Source: RGIG3528 sp045598045 (GTDB taxonomy: Bacteria > Bacillota > Clostridia > Lachnospirales > Lachnospiraceae). Taken from it: a DNA stretch of 49,961 nt. Positions 40,128 to 47,588 of this stretch are shown here, piece by piece (the stretch's first letter is position 1; each line of letters starts with the position of its first letter). The notes beneath the pieces are model-generated. The model did not search any database. It was not told where the DNA came from and was given only the letters and a program-made list of their open reading frames with translations. The DNA lies in contig JAZLLG010000007.1 of assembly GCA_045598045.1 (NCBI GenBank), positions 1 through 49,961 of the forward strand, in the 5' to 3' direction. Position numbers and translations under genes: made by a program.

Positions 40128-42419
40128 ATGATACCATATTCATTTTACATTCAAATATTTGCAGCAGGCGTGATGCTGATTCTCTTTGTGAGCAGCAGAG
40201 TTACAGCCGGCAAGGACCTGAAACCTAGTGGTTGGATCTCAGGTTTATTGCTGGTGAACTTTTTGTTCTGTGTGGATTACGCTTTGAATGTATATGCAAA
40301 AACCGTGTGCGGACAGGGTGCTTTTGCGCTGGTTACATCAGTAATGCTTTGCCTTTATGCACTCATCCAGTTTTTTGTTGTCCAATATGCATTTGCCGTA
40401 GTAGAAGATAATTCTAAGCTCGGAAAAATCATAAAGATTTTTTTGAATACGCTTGTTGTCATCAGGACAATCGGAAGAATAGTACTTCCGTTCCTTACGG
40501 CATTTGTCGCGGACGCAGACGGACTGACGGGCAAGCTTCATATTATCGATACATGCATGGAAGTTGTCATTCTTCTGACGCTCACTTTTGTCGGTCTTCA
40601 TGCGAGAGATAAGTTTTTCGGTTTTGAAATGTTTCTTTTTGGTATAAATGTAGCTCTTCCGCTCAGCTCGGTTGTTCTTGAGGTGACCGTAGGCTATAAC
40701 CCCATGATTTACCTCGTAACGATTATGTCGTGCCACAGTTATGTGCTTTTTCATCAGACATATATACGAAACAGATATACCCAGAGAAGAGAGCTTGAAA
40801 ACAGGCAGATTGAGGACCGCGTGGAGCGTGTAAAGCATGAAGCGGTTCTGGCGATAAGCCGCGCATACTGTGCCATGTATTCCGTAAATTTTGATGATAA
40901 AACGTATTCCGAGATTTGGGCAAGGAAGAGCGTTCATAAATATGTGGGTGAAGGCGGAAACATTGAAGGCTTCGTCAGCTTTATGGTTACGAACCTTTGC
41001 AGTGAACAGTACAGGGACGAACTCAGTGCTTTCCTGAATTTCAGCACAATACAGGAAAGATTGAAAAACGAAGATGCCGTAAGTCTTGAGTATCTGGCTC
41101 AGGACAACACATGGTTCAGAGTTTTGATAATTGTTAAGGACAGGGATGAAACCGGCAAGGTTTTAAGTGTCCTTTTTGCAAGCCAGGAAATTGACCGTGA
41201 AAAACGGCGCGAGCTGGAAACAAAGGAGGAACTGCAGAAGGCTTATGTCGCTGCGGAAAAGGCTTCTCAGGCAAAAACAGCATTTCTCTCAAATATGTCC
41301 CACGATATAAGAACGCCTATGAACGGCATCATCGGAATGACCAATATGGCGAAGAAGTATCGTGATGACCCCGAAAAACTGGACAATTGTCTTGAAAAGA
41401 TAAGCATTAACTCCGAGCATCTCCTTACTCTCATAAACGACGTTCTTGAACTTGCAAGAGTAGAGAGCGGAAAGACAACTCTTGTCAAAGAAATTTTTGA
41501 CTTACGAGAGATTTCAAGAACGTGTGTAACGGTAATAAGTTCTTTTATTTCCAACAGGGAAATCGAACTGGTGGAAGAGCATGCACCAATAGACAATCCT
41601 TACGTTTACACGGATTCGTTGCGCATGCGTCAGGCAATTCTCAATGTTATGTCCAACGCAGTCAAGTACACACCGGATGGTGGAAAAATCACTCTCAATT
41701 TCGACAGCGATGTTTCTCCCGACGGAAAGATTATTAATGCTCGTGTTACTGTTGCTGACAGCGGAATCGGCATGAGCGAGGAATTCCTGAAAACGATTTT
41801 CGAACCGTTTGCGCAGGAAAACGATCACGATGCCCGGACACAGTATAAGGGAACAGGCCTCGGAATGGCTATCGTTAAGCAGCTTATGGATTTGTTTGGC
41901 GGAAAGATAGACATAGCAAGTAAGCAGGGCATGGGGACAACCATCGTCCTGACATTCCCGCTCGAGCGTGCTCCTATGCCGGAAAACACGGGCGAATCTG
42001 AGGAAAGCATTGTCAGCCGGACTTCGGACGAGCTTCCCAAGGGGCTTCGTGTCCTTCTTGTCGAGGATAATGAGATTAATCTCGAGATTGCGGAAGATAT
42101 GCTTGAAAATCTTGGTTGTGACATCGTTACAGCTACGGATGGTCTGGAAGCGGTGGATAAGTTCAAACAGTCAGAGGAAGGCTCCATCAAGTGCATCCTC
42201 ATGGATGTTATGATGCCGCGAATGAACGGCTACGAGGCAACGAAAGCTATTCGTGCTTTGGACCGAAAGGATGCTGCGAAGGTAGCCATCATCGCCATGA
42301 CGGCCAATGCTTTCGCCGAGGACATTCGCATGAGCCACGAAGCAGGCATGAACGACCACATTTCGAAACCGATTGAAGCTAAACGCGTCATCGACGCTAT
42401 AAAAAAATGCCTGAAATGA
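40128..42419 (+). CDS. Hybrid sensor histidine kinase / response regulator
   Basis: 763 residues. Seven or so hydrophobic segments occupy residues 5-215 (FYIQIFAAGVMLILFVSS, through YLVTIMSCHSYVLFHQTYI), followed by a PAS-like region (about 240-370) and a coiled coil. The HisKA motif LSNMSHDIRTPMNGIIGM gives His392, the ATPase domain has DSGIGMSEEFLKTIFEPF and GTGLGMAIVKQL, and the C-terminal receiver has LLVEDNEINLEIAEDM and MDVMMPRMNG with Asp693. It senses an unknown signal through the membrane part. No ribosome site is obvious before the ATG. The terminator palindrome begins at its stop. Confidence 0.92.
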   Translation: MIPYSFYIQIFAAGVMLILFVSSRVTAGKDLKPSGWISGLLLVNFLFCVDYALNVYAKTVCGQGAFALVTSVMLCLYALIQFFVVQYAFAVVEDNSKLGKIIKIFLNTLVVIRTIGRIVLPFLTAFVADADGLTGKLHIIDTCMEVVILLTLTFVGLHARDKFFGFEMFLFGINVALPLSSVVLEVTVGYNPMIYLVTIMSCHSYVLFHQTYIRNRYTQRRELENRQIEDRVERVKHEAVLAISRAYCAMYSVNFDDKTYSEIWARKSVHKYVGEGGNIEGFVSFMVTNLCSEQYRDELSAFLNFSTIQERLKNEDAVSLEYLAQDNTWFRVLIIVKDRDETGKVLSVLFASQEIDREKRRELETKEELQKAYVAAEKASQAKTAFLSNMSHDIRTPMNGIIGMTNMAKKYRDDPEKLDNCLEKISINSEHLLTLINDVLELARVESGKTTLVKEIFDLREISRTCVTVISSFISNREIELVEEHAPIDNPYVYTDSLRMRQAILNVMSNAVKYTPDGGKITLNFDSDVSPDGKIINARVTVADSGIGMSEEFLKTIFEPFAQENDHDARTQYKGTGLGMAIVKQLMDLFGGKIDIASKQGMGTTIVLTFPLERAPMPENTGESEESIVSRTSDELPKGLRVLLVEDNEINLEIAEDMLENLGCDIVTATDGLEAVDKFKQSEEGSIKCILMDVMMPRMNGYEATKAIRALDRKDAAKVAIIAMTANAFAEDIRMSHEAGMNDHISKPIEAKRVIDAIKKCLK

Positions 42420-42546
42420 TACTGGGGGACGGGGATGTGTATTCATTTTCGCAAACGAAAATGAATACACATCCCCGTTTTTGCGCCATTTCTTCATTTT
42501 CAGCAGCAAAAAAATGAATACACATCCCCGTCCCCCAGTATCATTT
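42416..42546. repeat. Three-armed palindrome with embedded terminator
   Basis: A perfect 34-bp inverted repeat (42416-42449 with 42511-42544) starts at the kinase stop. Inside it a second perfect inverted repeat of 23 bp uses the same left arm (42429-42451) with 42456-42478, loop CAAA, followed by TTTTTG. The left arm can therefore pair with either right arm. The core reads GGGGGACGGGGATGTG. It serves as terminator for the kinase gene and looks like a REP-type or miniature mobile repeat. Confidence 0.8.
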
Positions 42547-42581
42547 TTTGCAAATTTGGTGGTATGTAGGCTTTTTATGCA

Positions 42582-42609
42582 TAGACAAAACCGGCTTGAG
42601 GTGTATAAT
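42582..42609 (+). promoter_or_regulatory. Promoter of the sugar oxidation operon
   Basis: TAGACA, 16-bp spacer, TATAAT. Confidence 0.65.
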
Positions 42610-42618
42610 CAGCCTTAG

Positions 42619-42636
42619 TGGTAAAACGTTTTACAA
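42619..42636. promoter_or_regulatory. LacI/CcpA-type operator
   Basis: TGGTAAAACGTTTTACAA, with the 14-bp perfect palindrome GTAAAACGTTTTAC centred on CG, lies about 10 bases after the -10 and just before the GGAGG site. This is the pattern bound by LacI-family repressors, local or CcpA-like. Confidence 0.7.
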
Positions 42637-42647
42637 GGAGGCAGAAA

Positions 42648-43850
42648 ATGATTGTAAAGGGTACATATTTTCAGAACGATGCAGAAAAACCCCTTGTATA
42701 TGGGGATGTTGAAATATCAAATGTTAAAAGACAGCGGCTTCGTGGAGAAGAGCTGAAGGATGCAGTGCTTTGCGAGCCTGTAATGATAGGCTTCTGCGGA
42801 ACGGACAACGAACTCATGAGGATGGGAAGCAAGGGACTTCTCGGACCCAAGTTTCCGGAAGGCGAGAACAGACTGATTAATGGCCATGAAGGTATTGTCT
42901 GGGTGCCTTCGGAAAATCGCTTTGCCATTGTACTTATCAGAGGCGGCGACAGCTACGACCCCACCAGATATACGGAAGATGAAACGTATTTTGAATACGG
43001 ATGTGACAAGGCTGACGGCCTTTTTGCGGACAAGCAGTATTTCCATCCCGATATGCTCTTACGCATTCCCGACGGATATGTTAAAGACGGCAAACTTGAT
43101 TTGCAGTTCGCAAAAAAGATGGTTTTCCCTGATCCTTTTGCCTGCATGCTTTTCCAGCTTGAACGAATGGAAGACCTTGGAAGTGCCCATAACTTCCGTG
43201 TGGCCATGAGAAAATATAAGTGCGACGAAGCAAAAGCGCGCGAAATCGCACAGGATGAAATTTTTGAAAGAACCGTTATTTTCGGACTCGGTACGACGGG
43301 AATGTTTATCGGAGACCTCATTCTCAGAAGTCATCCGAATGCAAAAGTGCTTTTTGTCGCAAGAAGTGAAGAGACTTCCCCGAAGGTTTTCTTTGCATTA
43401 AAGACAACGAAAGCCGAATATTTACGCAATAACTTCGAAACAGAAGAGGAATGCGCCAAGGCAATCATCGAAAAGCTTGGCGGAAGAGCCACAACCTTCA
43501 TCGGCGTCAGCGGTTCAAATGTTGAGCACCGCATCGCCTTTGAACACAAGGTTCTCGGCTGCAACGGCATTTACAACAGCTTCTCCCTCGGCCCGAAAAT
43601 TGAGTTCGATACGATGCCCTTCGGCTTCGAAAATCACCTCATTCTCGGTTCCATCAATTTCCGACAGGATCATATGGAAAAAGCCATCGAGCTGCTTGCA
43701 CAGAGCCATTACGATGAGATTGTCGAACTTATTGACAGAGAAGAATTTGCAAAAGACCCCATCGGCGCCTACAAAAACAAGATTTACAGCAAGGAAGCAC
43801 CGATGAAGACGGCGGTTATTTGGAATAAAAAGTATATACAGGAGCAGTGA
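42648..43850 (+). CDS. Medium-chain dehydrogenase, glucose/aldose 1-dehydrogenase-like
   Basis: 400 residues from the ATG at 42648 (AAGGAGG upstream). MIGFCGTDNELMRMG has the zinc-ligand Cys, NGHEGIVWVP the HE pair, and VIFGLGTTGMFIGDLIL the Rossmann motif. The structural-zinc Cys cluster of classical alcohol dehydrogenases is missing. The layout (FCGTD.E and HE, long insert FEYGCDKADGLF) is closest to archaeal-type glucose dehydrogenases. It probably oxidises the sugar at C1 to a lactone. First gene of the operon; the next starts two bases after its stop. Confidence 0.8.
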   Translation: MIVKGTYFQNDAEKPLVYGDVEISNVKRQRLRGEELKDAVLCEPVMIGFCGTDNELMRMGSKGLLGPKFPEGENRLINGHEGIVWVPSENRFAIVLIRGGDSYDPTRYTEDETYFEYGCDKADGLFADKQYFHPDMLLRIPDGYVKDGKLDLQFAKKMVFPDPFACMLFQLERMEDLGSAHNFRVAMRKYKCDEAKAREIAQDEIFERTVIFGLGTTGMFIGDLILRSHPNAKVLFVARSEETSPKVFFALKTTKAEYLRNNFETEEECAKAIIEKLGGRATTFIGVSGSNVEHRIAFEHKVLGCNGIYNSFSLGPKIEFDTMPFGFENHLILGSINFRQDHMEKAIELLAQSHYDEIVELIDREEFAKDPIGAYKNKIYSKEAPMKTAVIWNKKYIQEQ

Positions 43851-43852
43851 AA

Positions 43853-44866
43853 ATGAAAACAGTACATATTGAAAAACCTTTTGAAATTGCTGTAGTTGAT
43901 ACCGAAAAGCCTGTTGCGGGCGAAGGCGAAGCCTTACTTAAAGTTTTGTACGGAGGCATCTGCGGCGCGGATGTTGCCAGCTACACCGGCAATCAGCCGT
44001 TCACTACGTATCCCCGCATTCCCGGACATGAGTTCAGCGCCGAAATCATCTCCATTCCCGAGAACGATAAAGGGCTGAAGGCAGGCGACATCATCACCTG
44101 CAATCCTTACTTCAACTGCGGTAAGTGCTATTCCTGCCAAAGAGGCTTCGTAAACTGCTGTACCGACAATCAGACAATGGGTGTGCAGCGTGACGGTGCT
44201 TTCAGAGAATACATCACGATGCCCATTGAAAGAATTTACGATGGTAAAGGTCTTTCCGCAAAGGAACTTGCTCTCGTTGAGCCCTTCACCATCAGCTACC
44301 ACGCTCTTCACAGAGCACCTGTAAAGCCCGGCGACAAGGTGCTTGTTGTAGGCGCAGGCCCCATCGGTCTCTTTGCACTTATTGCTGCAAAGGCACAGGG
44401 CGCAGAAGTTTACGTGGCTGATATTCTTGACGGAAGACTTGATAAGGCTCTTCACTTCGGAGCAGCCGGCGTAATCAATTCCAAGACGTCAAATATCGTT
44501 GAAGAAGCAATGAAAATCACAAACGGCAACGGTTTTGATGTATGTGTGGAAGCTTGCGGACAGTCCGTAACGTTCCTTTCCTGCATTGATTGTGCTGCAT
44601 TTGCCGCAAACATCATTCTCATCGGAAACGGCAAGAAGGAGACGATGTTCCTTCACTCCATTCTTCTCAAGAAGGAGCTGAACGTATTCGGCAGCAGAAA
44701 CTCCTATGCAAAGGATTTCATGGCTGTTATCGACCTTATCGCCTCCGGCAAAGTAAACGTACTTGATATGGTAAGCGACATCTATCCCATCGACCGTGCG
44801 GATGAAGCATTCAAAGCACTTGCAAACAATGACGGCAGCCTTGCAAAGGTTCTTATTGAATTTTAA
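43853..44866 (+). CDS. Zinc-dependent sugar/polyol dehydrogenase
   Basis: 337 residues. MKTVHIEKPFEIAVV starts at the ATG at 43853. The catalytic zinc site is GGICGADVASYTG and PGHEFSAEI; the structural zinc site is CNPYFNCGKCYSCQRGFVNCC; the cofactor loop is VLVVGAGPIGLFALIAA. It resembles galactitol-1-phosphate, sorbitol and L-threonine dehydrogenases. In this operon a keto-acid or hydroxyl dehydrogenase step of sugar breakdown is likely. Translation seems coupled to the preceding gene. Confidence 0.85.
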   Translation: MKTVHIEKPFEIAVVDTEKPVAGEGEALLKVLYGGICGADVASYTGNQPFTTYPRIPGHEFSAEIISIPENDKGLKAGDIITCNPYFNCGKCYSCQRGFVNCCTDNQTMGVQRDGAFREYITMPIERIYDGKGLSAKELALVEPFTISYHALHRAPVKPGDKVLVVGAGPIGLFALIAAKAQGAEVYVADILDGRLDKALHFGAAGVINSKTSNIVEEAMKITNGNGFDVCVEACGQSVTFLSCIDCAAFAANIILIGNGKKETMFLHSILLKKELNVFGSRNSYAKDFMAVIDLIASGKVNVLDMVSDIYPIDRADEAFKALANNDGSLAKVLIEF

Positions 44867-44877
44867 GAGGTAATCTT

Positions 44878-45756
44878 TTGGAATATACAATAATTGATGC
44901 CCATGTACATCTCTGGGAAAAAGAAAACGGAAGAGTGAACGGCAGGCCGGTTGTCGGTATAGGCAACGGTAAATGCGATTTTGGCGGGGAAGTACGTCAG
45001 ATGATGCCGCCTTACATGACGGACTGTGAGAACAATGTTGAGCGCCTTATTGCCAATATGGACTATGCAGGTGTCGGAGCCGCGGTAATTACTCAGGAGT
45101 ACATTGACGGCAATCAGGATGAGTACCTGAAAACCGCAAAGAAAAAGTTCCCCGACCGTATCCGCATAACTTCTCTTTACGAGGAAGATGAAAACTACAC
45201 TTTGGATGGTGTCGATGGCGTGAAAGTCTGTGCCGGACGCCTTGCTGATAAAGATCTGAGAAAGCTCCTGCCCTTGTTCCAAAACGTAGAAAAAGCCGGT
45301 AAATTCATTTCCATCGATATGGCGGACGGGGCCGAACAGGTGGAAGGACTCCAATATCTTATCGATAAATGTCCGAATCTCCGGATTGCTATCGGTCACT
45401 TTGGTATGGTCACCACTGACGGCTGGCAGAAACAGATTGAACTTGCAAAAAACAAGAATGTTTACATTGAAAGCGGTGGACTTACGTGGCTTTTTCACAA
45501 GGAATTTTATCCCTATCCTTCGGCCGTTGATGCAATACTTGAGGCAAGGGATATTTGCGGTATGAACAAGCTTATGTGGGGAAGCGATTATCCCCGTACG
45601 ATGACTGACATCACCTACATTATGGCGGTTCGCTTTATTATTGAATCCACCAAGCTTACAAAAGAAGAAAAGAAGGCTTTTCTTGGTGAAAACGCAATGA
45701 AATTTTACAACCTTTCGGATGTAAAACCGTTACCGGAAATCATAAATATGTTATAG
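44878..45756 (+). CDS. Amidohydro_2 family hydrolase, likely sugar lactonase
   Basis: 292 residues. A TTG start at 44878 fits AAGAGGTAATC. The metal-binding DAHVHLWE and the late WGSDYPRTMTD are typical of Amidohydro_2 (PF04909); AIGHFGMVTTDG gives another His. L-fucono- and L-rhamnono-lactonases belong to this family, and the neighbours (C1 dehydrogenase, mutarotase) support a lactonase rather than a decarboxylase. Third gene of the operon. Confidence 0.82.
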   Translation: MEYTIIDAHVHLWEKENGRVNGRPVVGIGNGKCDFGGEVRQMMPPYMTDCENNVERLIANMDYAGVGAAVITQEYIDGNQDEYLKTAKKKFPDRIRITSLYEEDENYTLDGVDGVKVCAGRLADKDLRKLLPLFQNVEKAGKFISIDMADGAEQVEGLQYLIDKCPNLRIAIGHFGMVTTDGWQKQIELAKNKNVYIESGGLTWLFHKEFYPYPSAVDAILEARDICGMNKLMWGSDYPRTMTDITYIMAVRFIIESTKLTKEEKKAFLGENAMKFYNLSDVKPLPEIINML

Positions 45757-45766
45757 GAGGCCCAAT

Positions 45767-46204
45767 ATGTTAAAAGGAATTTCCCCTATGCTTTCCCCCG
45801 ATCTTTTAAAGATTTTATGTGAGATGGGTCACAGCGACACAATAGTAATTGCCGATGGTAATTTCCCTGCCGAAACAATGGGAAAGAACGGCATTGTGCT
45901 TCGTATGGACGGTCACGGTGTGCCCGAAATTCTTGAAGCAATCCTTCAGGTTTTCCCTCTCGACCAGTACATCGAGAAGCCCGTAAGCCTTATGGAACGC
46001 TGCGAAGGTGACAACGCTGACATTTCCATCTGGGATACCTACAAAGAAATGATTGCAAAAGCAGAACCCAGAGGAACAAGCGTCATCGGCACGCTCGAAC
46101 GCTTTGCATTTTACGAAGAAGCAAAGAAGGCTTACTGCGTTATAGCAACCTCCGAAACAAGCCAGTATGCGAATGTCATCCTTCAAAAGGGATGTGTACA
46201 GTAA
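45767..46204 (+). CDS. fucU: RbsD/FucU family sugar mutarotase
   Basis: 145 residues. MLKGISPMLSPDLLKILCEMGHSDTIVIADGNFPAE is the FucU signature with the catalytic His, and FYEEAKKAYCVIATSETSQYANVILQKG is the conserved C-terminus. It interconverts alpha and beta anomers of L-fucose or a related sugar, so that the dehydrogenase gets its preferred anomer. GGAGG precedes the ATG. Last gene of the operon; FucU rather than RbsD is likely by length and sequence. Confidence 0.9.
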   Translation: MLKGISPMLSPDLLKILCEMGHSDTIVIADGNFPAETMGKNGIVLRMDGHGVPEILEAILQVFPLDQYIEKPVSLMERCEGDNADISIWDTYKEMIAKAEPRGTSVIGTLERFAFYEEAKKAYCVIATSETSQYANVILQKGCVQ

Positions 46205-46446
46205 AAAATGTAACAAGCGATATTGATTATACAGATTAGCCCAATATGTTTGGCTGTTCATATCGTCATATGCTAAAGGGTAATCACGGGGAATTAAGGG
46301 TTTCCATGGTACCCACAGGGATACCAGGCATGCAGAGTAGGAAGGAGAGTGCAAATCGCCGAGTGTAGGTATGATACCTTGATTTTAGCAGGATTATGAT
46401 TAAAGGCATAGCTTGCGGATGCAAACAAGGCTATTTGACGCCTTGA

Positions 46447-46822
46447 ATCTGGCAAAATCCCGAAGTTAGTCACTTATGGATTTATTTCGGGTTTTCTGCC
46501 TAGAGCGCATGCCGGCCTTAGGTACAGAAAGGTTTTTTCGGCGTTCTGTGCCTAGAAAATTTCCAGGCTTAGGTACAACTAGGCTTTTTCATTGTTCTAT
46601 ACCTGAAAATTTGCTGGAGTTAGGTAAGAAACCCGAATTTCAGCTGATTGTACCTAATCCGCGGAGAAAAATAGGTAAAAAATGCAGATTTTGACGCGTT
46701 TTGCCTAAAAAATCCCGGAGCTAGGTACAGACGCCTGTTTTTCTATCTCCTTGTCTAGAAAGCATTCCGTCGTTAGGTATGGTCTGCCATTTTCAGCACG
46801 TTGTGCCTAATTGCTGTTCCAT
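46447..46822. repeat. Degenerate tandem array, about 51-bp period
   Basis: Units begin near GCCTA/ACCTA at 46498, 46550, 46601, 46652, 46703, 46753 and 46805 (spacings 52, 51, 51, 51, 50, 52), with a weaker unit from 46447. Each unit holds RCCTA, about 14 bases with a TTCCGG-like core, then TTAGGTA, then about 20 bases rich in T. RCCTA and TAGGT(A) are inverted, so each unit can form a short hairpin. 51 bp equals 17 codons, and part reads as a 17-residue repeat on the plus strand, but the frame closes at 46694. Confidence 0.7.
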
Positions 46823-47202
46823 GTTTTACTTCGGATTGCAGGAAATGCTTGATTTGCCGGATTTCCGTAATCTCCGCCCGCATATATGGTTCTCCGTGAA
46901 GGCTTCTGCTGACAAGAGATTGAAAAATTGTTTGTGTATTTCATCAAATCCTCTTGACGTTACACCTCAAAAACTGTACGATACATCCTGTCGGGCACCT
47001 GGGGAGGTGCAGAAATCCGACAGTGCCTTAAATTTGTTTGAGGCAGAAGATTCTACTTTTTTATTGGGAACAGCCAAGTTTGGCAGATAACGCCGGACAG
47101 CAAACATGCACATGCGCAGATATAAGCGTTATGATTCCGGTAAAAAGTGTATTTTGGGGGCAGTTTATACTTGACAGTGAGGCGGGTAAGAAAGATGATT
47201 TC

Positions 47203-47250
<48 letters not shown>

Positions 47251-47285
47251 GTAATTCCTGCTTTAATGATATATGAAATGTTTAG

Positions 47286-47349
47286 GCAGCCGGTGCTGCC
47301 GTGAACTGATACTTATGTATCAGGTTGCGGCAGTGCAGGCTGCATTTTT
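47286..47349 (+). terminator. Nested hairpin followed by T-run
   Basis: Three stacked stems GCAGCC/GGCTGC, CTGCCG/CGGCAG and CTGATAC/GTATCAG (loop TTAT) with symmetric 4-nt internal loops, followed by ATTTTTG. It could terminate rightward transcription or form the first domain of the structured RNA beyond it. Confidence 0.6.
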
Positions 47350-47367
47350 GTGCGAATAGCGAAATGA

Positions 47368-47516
47368 CCCGTGTAGCACGCGAAAGCGTGCTAAAGATGC
47401 AGTTCACACGATATGTAAGCGTGCTTACAATATCGTGTGAATGCATATACAGCTGATGAAATCAGCTGCACGGGTTATGAGTAAGCGTTCATCGAGTGAG
47501 CAGGGCTCACGAGATG
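47368..47516 (+). ncRNA. Candidate structured RNA (four-way junction plus hairpin)
   Basis: P1 CCCGTG/CACGGG (47368-47373 with 47469-47474) encloses three hairpins: P2 AGCACGC-GAAA-GCGTGCT (a GNRA loop, 47375-47392), P3 TTCACACGATAT/ATATCGTGTGAA capped by GTAAG/CTTAC and based on ATGCA/TGCAT (47397-47446), and P4 CAGCTGAT-GAA-ATCAGCTG (47450-47468). Downstream P5 GTGAGC/GCTCAC sits in CATC/GATG with a GA/GA internal loop (47490-47516). All stems are essentially perfect. It lies about 70 bases upstream of the protease start. No known riboswitch class is recognised. Confidence 0.55.
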
Positions 47517-47588
47517 GGGTGACATATCACGAACACTGAATTCACGGAATGAAATTCATTCCTGAAAATTATAATCTTAGGAGAATTT

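Noticed and set aside
46476..46694. 72-residue coding frame over the 51-bp array
   Set aside because: It exists because 51 is divisible by three; there is no good ribosome site and the frame closes midway through the array.
46447..46822. CRISPR array
   Set aside because: The period is about 51 bp but the repeat part is imperfect and similarity runs through the whole unit; there is no identical repeat with unique spacers and no cas gene nearby.
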